Part shown: one piece after another, positions 7,684 to 15,571 of the stretch
How positions within the stretch are numbered: position 1 is the first letter of the stretch
Layout of the letters: the number at the start of each line of letters is the position of its first letter
NCBI GenBank assembly: GCA_050485385.1
Contig: JBJHBG010000109.1
Span: forward strand, 1-16,738
Length of the DNA stretch: 16,738 bases
Source: RECO01 sp050485385
GTDB lineage: Bacteria > Pseudomonadota > Alphaproteobacteria > Geminicoccales > Geminicoccaceae
Direction of reading: 5' to 3'
Notes under the pieces: model-generated
Seen by the model: the letters and a program-made list of their open reading frames with translations, nothing else
The model's database searches: none
Told to the model about the DNA's origin: nothing
Made by a program: the position numbers and the translations under genes

Positions 7684-8688
7684 TCAGGCGGCGGGCATGG
7701 AGGCGAATAGGTTGAGGCCGAGGCGTTCCGACAGGTACTTGGTGACCTTCTGCCCGCGCACACTGTTGCCAGCACCGTCGAGCGGCGGCGAGAACACGCC
7801 GAGACCGCCCTTGCCGGGCGCGATGGTGACGATGCCGCCGCCGACGCCGCTCTTGCCCGGCAGGCCGATCTCGAACAGCCAGTCGCCCGGCTGCTCGTAG
7901 AGGCCGGCGGTCGCCATCACCGCCAGCACCCGCTTGGCCACCACCGGGTCGACCACCTTCTCCTTGGTCACGGGGTTCACGCCACCGTCGGCGAGCGTGG
8001 CCCCCATCACTGCGAGGTCGTGCGCGGTCACCGCCAGCGCGCATTGCTTGGTGTAGACGTCGACCGCCTGCAGCGGGTCGAAATAGACGCGGCCGTAGGC
8101 CTGGAGCAGCCGGGCGATGCCCTGGTTGCGCTGGTTGGTCGCGGCTTCGCTCTCGTAGACCTCGAGGTCGAGCGAGAGGCGGCGACCGGCGAAGCGCGAC
8201 AGGCCGTCCTGGACGAACTGCCATTTGGCGGCCGGCGAGTTGCCGGGGGCGAGGCTGGTGGTGGCGATGGCACCCGCGTTCACCATGGGGTTCATGGTGC
8301 GGTCCTGGTTCAGCTCGATCGCCATGACCGAGTTGAACGGCAGGCCGGTGGCGTTGACCCCGAGCTTCGCCCGCGCCGCCAGATAGCCGATCTCCTGGCA
8401 GACCAGCGCGAAGACGAACGGTTTGGAAATACTCTGGATGGTGAAGGGATAGGTGGCATCGCCGACCTCGTACACCCGCCCCTTCACGCCGACGACCGAG
8501 ATACCGAAGAGATCGGGGGAGACGCGCGCTAGCGCCGGGATGTAGTCGGCCACCTTGCCGTCGCCGAGATCGCGGTAACGGGCGTGGGCTTCGTCGACCA
8601 ACCGCCCCACCACTTCGGGGCCGACGAGACTACCGGTGGAAACCGGCACCGTGCCGTCGGCCTCCTCCGCGTCGAGATCCACGAGCAT
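7684..8688 (-). CDS. glsA: Glutaminase (serine beta-lactamase-like fold)
   Basis: 334 residues. It hydrolyses glutamine to glutamate and ammonia in the cytoplasm. All catalytic positions known from E. coli YbaS appear with a constant shift of 20: Ser86 and Lys89 in SISK, Asn137 in NPMVNAGAI, Glu181 and Asn188 around ESEAATNQRN, Tyr212 in VYTKQ, and Tyr264 in AGLY. GLPGKSGVGGGI lies at 276-287. The N-terminus is about 20 residues longer than YbaS. The ATG has GGGAGG six bases upstream (plus-strand complement at 8695-8700). It is the first gene of the six-gene minus-strand operon, so its upstream region should hold the promoter. Length and motifs are complete, with no sign of decay. Confidence 0.95.
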   Translation of the reverse strand: MLVDLDAEEADGTVPVSTGSLVGPEVVGRLVDEAHARYRDLGDGKVADYIPALARVSPDLFGISVVGVKGRVYEVGDATYPFTIQSISKPFVFALVCQEIGYLAARAKLGVNATGLPFNSVMAIELNQDRTMNPMVNAGAIATTSLAPGNSPAAKWQFVQDGLSRFAGRRLSLDLEVYESEAATNQRNQGIARLLQAYGRVYFDPLQAVDVYTKQCALAVTAHDLAVMGATLADGGVNPVTKEKVVDPVVAKRVLAVMATAGLYEQPGDWLFEIGLPGKSGVGGGIVTIAPGKGGLGVFSPPLDGAGNSVRGQKVTKYLSERLGLNLFASMPAA

Positions 8689-8838
8689 CCCACGCCTCCC
8701 ACCGACCCGTCGACATAAAGCCCAGATGCCGTGGGATGGACGCGACCGCCGCCATCCGACAGCAGCGCGCTCGGCACGAACGCCCTGTCATGACGTCGAG
8801 TACAGGGTTTATGCGGCGCAGCACAAGGCCATCCGCCA
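8689..8838 (-). promoter_or_regulatory. Upstream region of the glutaminase operon with a candidate operator
   Basis: These 150 bases must drive the six-gene minus-strand operon. CCCTGT (8783-8788) and ACAGGG (8802-8807) form a perfect 6-bp inverted repeat with a 13-base spacer, about one helical turn and a half centre to centre, about 95 bases before the glutaminase start. A weak minus-strand promoter guess is TTGTGC, 16 bases, TGTACT near 8826-8799, overlapping that repeat. Neither is strong. The right edge also contains remnants of the decayed glycosyltransferase gene. Confidence 0.3.
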
Positions 8839-9453
8839 GTGACGACGCCACCCTTCGCCTTCGGCTGCCTGACCGACGATATCCGGCCCGAGGTGCTGAC
8901 GCGCACCCTGCCCCGGATCGACCTCGGCGGCAGCGAGCCGCGCTCGCCCTGGTGCAAGGTCTCGCTGTTCTCGCCCGAACTGGCCGACCTCGAGGGATCG
9001 GTCCTGTCCCTCGACCTCGCGGTGGTCGGGCCGCTCGACGACCTCTTCGACTATGCCGGGCGCTTCTGCGTCATCGAGAATTGGACGACGCCCGGCAGCG
9101 GTATCGGCAGTTCCAACGTGTTCGGCTACCAGCCCGGCGCGCGCGTCGACGTGTTCGACCGTTTCGCGCGCGAGACGATCTGGCAGACCTACGACAACAG
9201 CCAGACCTGCACGACACGCGCCGTCGGCGACGTCACGTTCTGGCCCGCCACCTGATGCCACAGCTTCAAGGTGCACTGCCTGCCGATGTGGCCGATCGAC
9301 CGCTTCGTCGCGGCGAAACAGCCGGAGCATGCGCGCATCGTCGTGTTCCAAGGCTCGCCCAAGCCGGCGGACGCGCGCGACGGCTTCTACCCCAAGAGGC
9401 GCCGCCGCATCGCCCCCGCCACCTGGATCGCCGACCACTGGCACGAGGGGTGA
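8839..9453 (+). pseudogene. Decayed glycosyltransferase gene, N-truncated with in-frame TGA
   Basis: The frame starting at GTG 8839 reads 138 codons, meets TGA at 9253-9255, then continues without another stop to TGA 9451-9453. Both halves fit one family of roughly 250-residue alphaproteobacterial glycosyltransferase-like proteins: CLTDD near residue 10, a LDL-x-V-x-G-LDDLFDY block at 58-72, FCVIENWT-PG-GIG at 77-90, FDRF, FWP, then CHSFKVHCLP after the stop and TPWIAEHW-like ATWIADHW at the end. Relatives have Trp just before the C-x-S-F-K, so TGG to TGA is the simplest explanation. The DxD metal motif reads DLA (59-61). About 35-40 N-terminal residues are missing, and a short stretch, EYRVYAAQHKAIRQ in another frame just upstream (ending at 8839), may be a relic of them. 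Multiple lesions favour a pseudogene. It converges on the next minus-strand gene with only 22 bases between. Confidence 0.75.
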
Positions 9454-9475
9454 GGCGCGCCACGGGCCACCGGGT

Positions 9476-11002
9476 TCAGCCGGCGAGGCGCATGCCCTTG
9501 AAGCGGACGAGGCCGTCGGGCACCGGCACGAAGCCCTCGACGCGGTCACGCAGCGCGAAGAGGTAGTGCTCGTGGAAGAGGTAGACGAACGGACGGTCGG
9601 CCAGATAGTGCTCGGCCGCGGCGCGATAGGCGGCATAGCGCTCGGCCGGATCGGCGGAGGCACGCGCCTCGCCGATCAGGCGGTCGACCTCCGGATTGCA
9701 GTAGTCGCCGCCGTTGAGGCTGCCGTTGCAGGTGAGGAACGAGGCGATGTTGCCATCCGGGTCGGCGCGCCCGCTCCAGCGGATCAACAGCATCTCGAAA
9801 TCGCCGCGGCTTTCGTGATCGAGCGCGGTCACCACCTCCATGCCGACCAGTTGCACCTCGATGCCCGCCTCGGCCAGCATGGCCTGGAGGATCTCGGCGG
9901 TGCGCTGGTAGGCGGTGGTCGTGGGGACGATCAGCCGCACCGGCAGGCGGTCGTGGCCGGCCTCCGCGAGCAACGCTCGGGCGCGTTCGACGTCGCGGGC
10001 CGGTGGCGGCAGTTCCTCGACGTAGAACGGGCTGGTGGGCGGCACCGGCTGGTTGCCGGGCGTGAACAGACCCTCGTTGGTGACCTGGTTCAAGGCCGGC
10101 CGGTCGACCGCCAGCTCCAGCGCCTCGCGCAGCCGCGCGTCCCGCGTCAAGGGCGTCGCCCATTCGCTGCCGTCGGCGGCGCCCACGTTGAGCTGGAGGT
10201 AATGCGAGCCGAGCCCGGTGACGGCCTCCAGCCGGATGCCGTCGATGTCCTCCAGGACGGCCATGTCGGTCGGCGCCACCTGCTCGATCAGGTCGAGATC
10301 GCCCGCGCGCAGATTGGCGACGCGGACGGTCGAGTCCGGCACGGGCTGAAAGACGATGCGCTCGATGGCGTAGGCGTCGGCGTCCCAGTGATCCGCGAAG
10401 CGCTCCACCACGATGCGGTCGAGCTGCACCCGCTCGACGAAGCGGTAGGGGCCGGCGCAGACGGGCGCCAGCGCGAATCCTTCGCCCAGCGACTCCGCCG
10501 CCGCCGGTGAGACCATCATGCCGGCGCGGTCGGCGAGTGCAGCGATCAGCGGCACGAAGGGCTGCGACAGCTCCAACCGCACGCGGTGAGGACCCTCGGC
10601 GACCGCCCGCTCGATCGCGTCGATCTCCGAGCGGCGGGTCGAGCGCGGATGGGTGAGGCTGCGCTCGATGTTGTAGACCACGGCCTCGGCATCGAACGGT
10701 TCGCCGTCGTGGAAGACCACGTCCTCGCGCAGATCCAGCGTCAGCGCCATGAGGTCGTCGCTCCAACTCCACGCCGTCGCGAGTTGCGGTGTGAAACTCA
10801 ACTCGGCGTCGATGTCGATCAGCTTGTCGCAGAGCGCCATGAACACGCTGCGCGCGGCGACGGTGCGGGAGGTGTCGGGATCGAGCGCGTCGGGGTCGCT
10901 CGTGAGGCCGATGCGCAAGGTGTCGGCCGCCGTCGCCGAGGTCGCGAGGCAGGCGGCGAGGGCAAGTGCGGCGAAGGCAACGGGGCGGGCCGGTCGGGGC
11001 AT
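9476..11002 (-). CDS. Periplasmic solute-binding protein of a peptide ABC transporter (SBP_bac_5)
   Basis: 508 residues. A signal peptide is visible: a short basic start, a hydrophobic Ala/Leu core and SATA-ADT with cleavage near residue 25. The mature part has the family 5 layout: TLRIGLTSDPDALDPD, ALCDKLID, VVFHDGEPFDAEAVVYNIER, CAGPYRF, IPDSTVR-like PVPDSTVRVANL, GNQPVPPTSPFY and SGRADPDGN. It is a clear paralogue of the binding protein at 14033-15562. A segment with LTCNGSLNGGDYCNP has two cysteines that could form a periplasmic disulfide; the paralogue lacks them. GGAGA lies 8 bases before the ATG. It is transcribed alone, divergently from the gntR-led transporter operon, so it may supply an alternative ligand to the same permease. 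The ligand is not readable from sequence. Confidence 0.93.
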   Translation of the reverse strand: MPRPARPVAFAALALAACLATSATAADTLRIGLTSDPDALDPDTSRTVAARSVFMALCDKLIDIDAELSFTPQLATAWSWSDDLMALTLDLREDVVFHDGEPFDAEAVVYNIERSLTHPRSTRRSEIDAIERAVAEGPHRVRLELSQPFVPLIAALADRAGMMVSPAAAESLGEGFALAPVCAGPYRFVERVQLDRIVVERFADHWDADAYAIERIVFQPVPDSTVRVANLRAGDLDLIEQVAPTDMAVLEDIDGIRLEAVTGLGSHYLQLNVGAADGSEWATPLTRDARLREALELAVDRPALNQVTNEGLFTPGNQPVPPTSPFYVEELPPPARDVERARALLAEAGHDRLPVRLIVPTTTAYQRTAEILQAMLAEAGIEVQLVGMEVVTALDHESRGDFEMLLIRWSGRADPDGNIASFLTCNGSLNGGDYCNPEVDRLIGEARASADPAERYAAYRAAAEHYLADRPFVYLFHEHYLFALRDRVEGFVPVPDGLVRFKGMRLAG

Positions 11003-11206
11003 GGACGCGATCTCCGATGGGCGATGGCCCCAAACTCGCAGCAAGTTGCGGGCCAGCTCGAAGCGACAGGGCACCGCACCGGTAGCACGGGCACTGCCCA
11101 GATTCCAGGCACTGGCCAACCATGCCCGAAATTCGAGCACGAAGGGGCTTGTCTCGCGGTCGCCGACCGACCAGTCTCTCGATATCGATAAATCGAGGAG
11201 TGCCGC
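11003..11206. promoter_or_regulatory. Divergent regulatory region with a candidate GntR operator
   Basis: These 204 bases separate the divergent binding-protein gene from gntR and must carry promoters for both. The perfect 10-bp palindrome TCGATATCGA (11179-11188) is followed by an overlapping ATCGATAAATCGA, forming the only AT-rich patch in the region. It ends just before the gntR ribosome site GAGGAG (11195-11200), six bases from GTG. A site there could repress gntR itself. No convincing -35/-10 pair is visible. The rest, 11003-11178, holds no gene that I can support. Confidence 0.4.
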
Positions 11207-11902
11207 GTGCTGGTCAGCGATCCGACGTCGCCCACCACCGCACCGCCGCCGACCATCATCGCCGTCAAGCCCGGCGCGATCGTCAACGCGCTCCGGCGCG
11301 ACATCGTGCTCGGCGACCTCGATCAGGGAACCAAACTGGTCGAGATGGCGCTGGCGGAGCGCTTCGGGTGCAGCCAGGCCTCGGTGCGCGAGGCGCTGTT
11401 CCGGCTGGCGGCGGAGGGGCTGGTGCGACGCGAGGGGCACAAAGGGACGTTCGTTTCGCGCACCCGAGCGGCCGAGGCCAAGGAGTTGGTGGCCATCCGC
11501 CGTCGGCTGGAGCCGGCCGGCGCCCGCGCGGCGGTGCCGACGCTGGACTCATTGGTCGTCGCCGACCTCACCCGCCAGATCGAGACCATGCAGCGTCTCG
11601 CCCGCGCCGACGACTGGTACGGCCTGAGCGAGGCCGACCGGCGCTTCCACCTCACCCTGTTCGAGGCGGCAGCGATGCCCGCGCTGGAGCCGATCCTCGC
11701 CCGCTGCTTCTCGCTGCTGCACCGTTTCGCCTTCAAGGATCCGACGAGGCGCCGCACGCCGATGGAGGCGGCCGAGCGGCATTGGGCCATTCTGGAGCCG
11801 GCCGCCAAGGGCGACGGTGAGGCGACCGCGCGCGCACTCGACGACCATGTGGTGACGCTGGTCGCGGGCCTCGCCGCCGCCGAGGCGGGGGCCGCCGGAT
11901 GA
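11207..11902 (+). CDS. GntR-family transcriptional regulator, FCD (FadR/VanR-like) subfamily
   Basis: 231 residues. A winged helix-turn-helix lies at about 22-85: VNALRRDIVLGDLDQGTKL, then LAERFGCSQASVREALFRLAAEGLV, then the wing GHKGTFVSR. The C-terminal FCD domain (about 90-220) keeps the usual metal-site residues: Asp144 and His148 in DRRFH, His192 in RHWAI and His214 in DDHV. Proteins of this type bind DNA as dimers and release or change on binding a small acid or metal-linked ligand. The start is GTG with GAGGAG six bases upstream. Its stop overlaps the next ATG by four bases, so it heads the transporter operon and probably controls it, itself and the divergent binding-protein gene. The ligand is unknown. 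Confidence 0.93.
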   Translation: MLVSDPTSPTTAPPPTIIAVKPGAIVNALRRDIVLGDLDQGTKLVEMALAERFGCSQASVREALFRLAAEGLVRREGHKGTFVSRTRAAEAKELVAIRRRLEPAGARAAVPTLDSLVVADLTRQIETMQRLARADDWYGLSEADRRFHLTLFEAAAMPALEPILARCFSLLHRFAFKDPTRRRTPMEAAERHWAILEPAAKGDGEATARALDDHVVTLVAGLAAAEAGAAG

Positions 11903-12918
11903 GTACGGAGCCGGTCGTCCGCGTCGAGGACCTCCGCGTCCACATCCGAAGCGAAGGCCAGACCTTGCGGATCATCGACGGCATCGACCTCGACGTCGCC
12001 GCCGGCCGAACGCTCTGCCTCGTCGGCGAGAGCGGCTGCGGCAAGAGCGTGACGGCCTTGGCGCTGATGGGCTTGCTGCCGATGCCGCCCGCGCGCATCG
12101 CCGGCGGCCGGGTGTGGTTCGAAGGCATCGACCTCGTCGGGCTCGACACCAAGCGTTTCCAGGACCTCCGCGGCGACCGGCTGGCGATGATCTTTCAGGA
12201 GCCGATGACCTCGCTGAACCCGGTCTTCACCATCGGCCGGCAACTCACCGAGGTGATCGAGCGCCACCGCGACGTGGACGGCAGGCAGGCGCGCGCCATC
12301 GCCCTCGACATGCTGGAGAAGGTCCGCATCCCGGAGCCGGAGCGACGGCTCCAGCAATATCCGCACGAGCTGTCGGGCGGCATGCGCCAGCGGGTGATGA
12401 TCGCCATGGCGCTCGCCAACCGGCCGAAGCTCCTGATCGCCGACGAACCCACCACCGCGCTCGACGTCACCATCCAGGCGCAGATCCTGCGGCTCATCAA
12501 GAACCTGCAAACGACGGAGGGTACCGCCGTCGTGCTCATCACCCACGACCTCGGCGTGGTGGCGGAGATGGCCGACGAGGTGGCCGTGATGTACGCTGGC
12601 CGCATCGTCGAGCGGGCACCGGTCGAGACGCTGTTCGACGACCCGCAGCATCCCTACACCCTCGGGCTGATGAACGCCCTGCCGCGGCTGGATCAGGCCG
12701 GGACGGAACTCGGCACCATCGCCGGCTCGGTACCGCCGGCCCACGCCTTCGGCCCCGGCTGCCGGTTCGCCAGCCGCTGTCCCTTCGCCGACGACCGCTG
12801 CCGCGCCGACGCCCCGCCGCTGGCGTCGGTCGGTCGGGACCACCTCGCCGCCTGCTGGAAGATCCCGCTGGAGGAGCGCGCGGGCCTGTCCGACGTCGCC
12901 CTGGAGGCCGCGTCGTGA
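11899..12918 (+). CDS. Peptide ABC transporter ATPase, DppD/OppD-like
   Basis: 339 residues, a cytoplasmic ATP-binding subunit of a dipeptide/oligopeptide importer. Walker A GESGCGKS is at 43-50, Q-loop Gln100 in FQEPMTSLNP, signature LSGGM at 158-162, Walker B LLIADEP at 178-184, and switch His216 in THD. The C-terminal oligopeptide domain has HPYTLGL at 251-257 and a Cys cluster (Cys288, 294, 301, 319); in DppD-type proteins such cysteines bind a 4Fe-4S cluster. It starts with ATG overlapping the gntR stop and ends overlapping the next GTG, both by four bases. All catalytic residues are intact. Confidence 0.95.
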   Translation: MSTEPVVRVEDLRVHIRSEGQTLRIIDGIDLDVAAGRTLCLVGESGCGKSVTALALMGLLPMPPARIAGGRVWFEGIDLVGLDTKRFQDLRGDRLAMIFQEPMTSLNPVFTIGRQLTEVIERHRDVDGRQARAIALDMLEKVRIPEPERRLQQYPHELSGGMRQRVMIAMALANRPKLLIADEPTTALDVTIQAQILRLIKNLQTTEGTAVVLITHDLGVVAEMADEVAVMYAGRIVERAPVETLFDDPQHPYTLGLMNALPRLDQAGTELGTIAGSVPPAHAFGPGCRFASRCPFADDRCRADAPPLASVGRDHLAACWKIPLEERAGLSDVALEAAS

Positions 12919-14036
12919 CGCGCTCGGCCGATATCGTGCTGGAGGCGAAGGGCGTGGAGCGCCGCTATTCGCTCGGCAAGGGGCTGTGGTTCGGCGGCGG
13001 CGGCCGTGCGGTGCAGGCCGTGGCCGGCGTCGACCTCGCGGTCAGGCGCGGCGAGACGCTGGCCATCGTCGGCGAAAGCGGCTGCGGCAAGTCGACGCTT
13101 GCCCGCCTCCTCCTGCGCCTGGAAGCGCCGGACGAGGGCGAAGTGTGGTTCGACGGGGCCGACATCGGCAGGCTTTCCGAGCGCCAGATGCGTCCCCTCC
13201 GCCGCAAGCTCCAGATCGTTTTCCAGGACCCGTTCGCCTCGCTCAACCCGCGCATGACGCTGGGCGAGATCGTCGAGGAACCCCTCCTCGTGCATGGCCT
13301 CGGCAACGCCACGGAGCGCAAGCGCCGCGTGCGCGAGATGCTGGGGCTGGTCGGCCTCGGCTCGGCGCGCCTCGACCGCTACCCGCACGAGTTCTCGGGC
13401 GGTCAGCGCCAGCGCATCGGCATCGCCAGGGCGCTGGTGGCGGGCCCCGAGATCGTGGTCGGCGACGAGCCGGTGTCCGCCCTCGACGTCTCGGTGCAGG
13501 CGCAGGTGATCAACCTGCTCCAGGAACTGAAGACCAAGCTCGGCCTGACGCTCGTGGTCATCACCCACGACCTGGGTGTGGTGCGTCACATGGCCGACCG
13601 GGTGGGCGTGATGTACCTCGGCCGGCTGGTCGAGCTGGGGCCGACCGCGACGCTGTTCGCCGAGCCGCGCCACCCCTACACCCAAGCCCTCCTGGCGGCG
13701 GTGCCGAAGCCGGACCCGCGCCAGCGCGGGCAGGGCCGACTGCTGGAGGGCGATCTGCCGAGCCCGGCCGACCCGCCGCCCGGCTGTCGCTTCCATACCC
13801 GTTGCCCGCACGTGGCCGCGCTTTGCCGCGAACTGGAGCCCGTGCTCGAGGGCGACGGCACCCGCCATGCCACCGCCTGCCATCGCTGGCGGGAGATCGG
13901 CGCGCACACGCCCGTCGTCGAGGCCGCACCCTCGGCCGCGCGGCGGCGGCGCGACGCGCTGTGGCTCGCCGCCCGGCGCCGCCAGGAAGCGGCGCTCGCC
14001 TCGTCGTCAGAAGCTGGAGGGAGACAGCAACCATGA
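12915..14036 (+). CDS. Peptide ABC transporter ATPase, DppF/OppF-like
   Basis: 373 residues, the partner ATPase of the preceding gene. Walker A GESGCGKS is at 53-60, Q-loop Gln104 in FQDPFASLNPRM, signature FSGGQ at 160-164, Walker B ending in Asp184-Glu185, and switch His218. HPYTQALL opens the oligopeptide domain, with Cys291, 297, 304 and 322 spaced like the DppD cluster. The GTG start overlaps the previous stop (GTGA) and has GGAGG seven bases before it; no ATG fits better. After about residue 335 an extra Ala/Arg-rich tail of nearly 40 residues extends beyond the usual end. Its last bases hold the ribosome site and the ATGA overlap of the next gene, so the tail may exist partly for coupling. 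Confidence 0.94.
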   Translation: MTRSADIVLEAKGVERRYSLGKGLWFGGGGRAVQAVAGVDLAVRRGETLAIVGESGCGKSTLARLLLRLEAPDEGEVWFDGADIGRLSERQMRPLRRKLQIVFQDPFASLNPRMTLGEIVEEPLLVHGLGNATERKRRVREMLGLVGLGSARLDRYPHEFSGGQRQRIGIARALVAGPEIVVGDEPVSALDVSVQAQVINLLQELKTKLGLTLVVITHDLGVVRHMADRVGVMYLGRLVELGPTATLFAEPRHPYTQALLAAVPKPDPRQRGQGRLLEGDLPSPADPPPGCRFHTRCPHVAALCRELEPVLEGDGTRHATACHRWREIGAHTPVVEAAPSAARRRRDALWLAARRRQEAALASSSEAGGRQQP

Positions 14037-15562
14037 TCACGCACCGCACGACCACGGCGCTTTGCGCCCTGGCACTCGCCTGGGGGCTGGCGCTGCCCGG
14101 CCATGCCCAGGCGCAGACCATCACCATCGGGCTGCAGGACGACCCGGACATGCTCGATCCGGACCTCGGCCGGACCTTCGTCGGCCGCATCGTCTTCGCG
14201 GCACTCTGCGACAAGCTGGTCGACATCACGCCGGGGCTCGAGTTCGCGCCGATGCTGGCGACCGACTGGCAATGGGCCGACGACAATCTGGCGCTCGCCT
14301 TCGATCTGCGCGACGACGTGGTCTTTCACGACGGCACGCCGTTCGACGCCGAGGCGGTCAAGTTCAACATCGAGCGGTCGTTGAACCTGCCCGGCTCCAA
14401 CCGCGCGAGCGAGATCCGGCCCGTCCGCGAGGTCGAGGTGGTGGGCGAGCATCGCGTCGTCCTGCACCTGAACGAGCCCTTCGCGCCGCTGCTCGCGGCC
14501 CTGTCCGACCGCGCCGGCATGATGGTCTCGCCGACCGCGGCGCGCGCCGCCGACGAGGCCGGCCGCCCCTTCGCCAACGAGCTGGTCTGCGCCGGGCCCT
14601 ACACCCTGGTGGACCGCGTGGTGCAGGACCGCATCACCGTCGAGCGGTTCGCCGACTACTACGATCCGGATGCCGTGAGCGCCGAACGCATCGTCTACCG
14701 GACCATCCCGGACTCCACCGTGCGCCTCGCCAATCTCCAGGCGGGCGACCTCGACATCGCCGAGCGCATCGCGCCGACCGACCTGGACACCGTGCGCAAC
14801 GATCCGAACCTGGAACTCGTGACGACGACGAGCCTGCACTACCACGGCATCCGCATCAACCACGCCAACGGGCCGCGCGCCGAGACCAACCCCTTGGGCG
14901 ACCGCAACGTCCGCGCCGCCCTCGATCACGCCATCGACCGTGTCGCCCTGAACCAGGTGGCCTTCGACGGCGAGTTCGTCCCGGGCAACCAGCCCGTGGC
15001 GCCGACCAACCCGTTCTATAACGACGGCGTCCCGGTGCCGCCGCGCGACGTGGACGCGGCCCGTGCTGCACTTGCCGAAGCTGGGCTGGAGCGGGTGAGC
15101 TTCGAGTTGCTCGTGGCGAACAACCCCGAGCAGATGCGCGTCGGCGAGATCATCCAGGCGATGGCAGCCGAGGCCGGCATCGACGTGCAGATCCGCGCGA
15201 GCGAGTTCGCCGCCGCTCTCGATGCGATGACCCGCGGCGACTTCGACGCCATGCTGGTCGGCTGGTCGGGCCGGGTCGACCCGGACGGCAACGTCCACAC
15301 CTTCTACGACAGCGAGGGCGGCCTCAACGACGGGCGCTACTCGAACGCGCGGGTGGACGAGTTGATCAACCGCGCGCGCGAGGTGGGCGATCCGGCCGAG
15401 CGCCAGCAGCTCTACGCCGAGGCGTTCGCCATCATCGCCGACGAACGGGCGAGCATCACGCTCTACCACAACACCCACCTCTACGGTGTGCGGGCCGACG
15501 TCGATGGCTTCACGCCCTATCCCGACGGGCTGATCCGCCCGTTCGGCCTGGTGAAGAACTGA
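14033..15562 (+). CDS. Periplasmic solute-binding protein of a peptide ABC transporter (SBP_bac_5)
   Basis: 509 residues. The signal peptide has basic His/Arg, a hydrophobic core and GHAQA-QTI, with cleavage near residue 27. The mature protein has the family 5 binding fold with TIGLQDDPDMLDPDLGRT, CDKLVDI, VVFHDGTPFDAEAVKFNIER, GNQPVAPTNPFY and SGRVDPDGNVHTFYD. It closely resembles the divergent gene at 9476-11002 along its whole length, so one arose by duplication or both descend from a duplicated ancestor. The ATG overlaps the previous stop by four bases, with GGAGGGAG (14016-14023) nine bases before it. A strong hairpin follows, which fits the usual need for excess binding protein. Dipeptide, oligopeptide or glutathione-like ligands are possible. 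Confidence 0.94.
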   Translation: MITHRTTTALCALALAWGLALPGHAQAQTITIGLQDDPDMLDPDLGRTFVGRIVFAALCDKLVDITPGLEFAPMLATDWQWADDNLALAFDLRDDVVFHDGTPFDAEAVKFNIERSLNLPGSNRASEIRPVREVEVVGEHRVVLHLNEPFAPLLAALSDRAGMMVSPTAARAADEAGRPFANELVCAGPYTLVDRVVQDRITVERFADYYDPDAVSAERIVYRTIPDSTVRLANLQAGDLDIAERIAPTDLDTVRNDPNLELVTTTSLHYHGIRINHANGPRAETNPLGDRNVRAALDHAIDRVALNQVAFDGEFVPGNQPVAPTNPFYNDGVPVPPRDVDAARAALAEAGLERVSFELLVANNPEQMRVGEIIQAMAAEAGIDVQIRASEFAAALDAMTRGDFDAMLVGWSGRVDPDGNVHTFYDSEGGLNDGRYSNARVDELINRAREVGDPAERQQLYAEAFAIIADERASITLYHNTHLYGVRADVDGFTPYPDGLIRPFGLVKN

Positions 15563-15571
15563 CCATGCCGT

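Noticed and set aside
9253..9255. TGA as a selenocysteine codon
   Set aside because: Family members have Trp here, not Cys at a redox site; I see no convincing stem-loop directly downstream, and the gene has other lesions.
9053..10510. Plus-strand open frame of 485 codons across the pseudogene and binding-protein gene
   Set aside because: It crosses two genes in the wrong frame or strand and has shadow-like composition.
11041..11060. Small dyad CGCA...TGCG in the divergent region
   Set aside because: The arms are only four bases and are expected by chance at this GC content.
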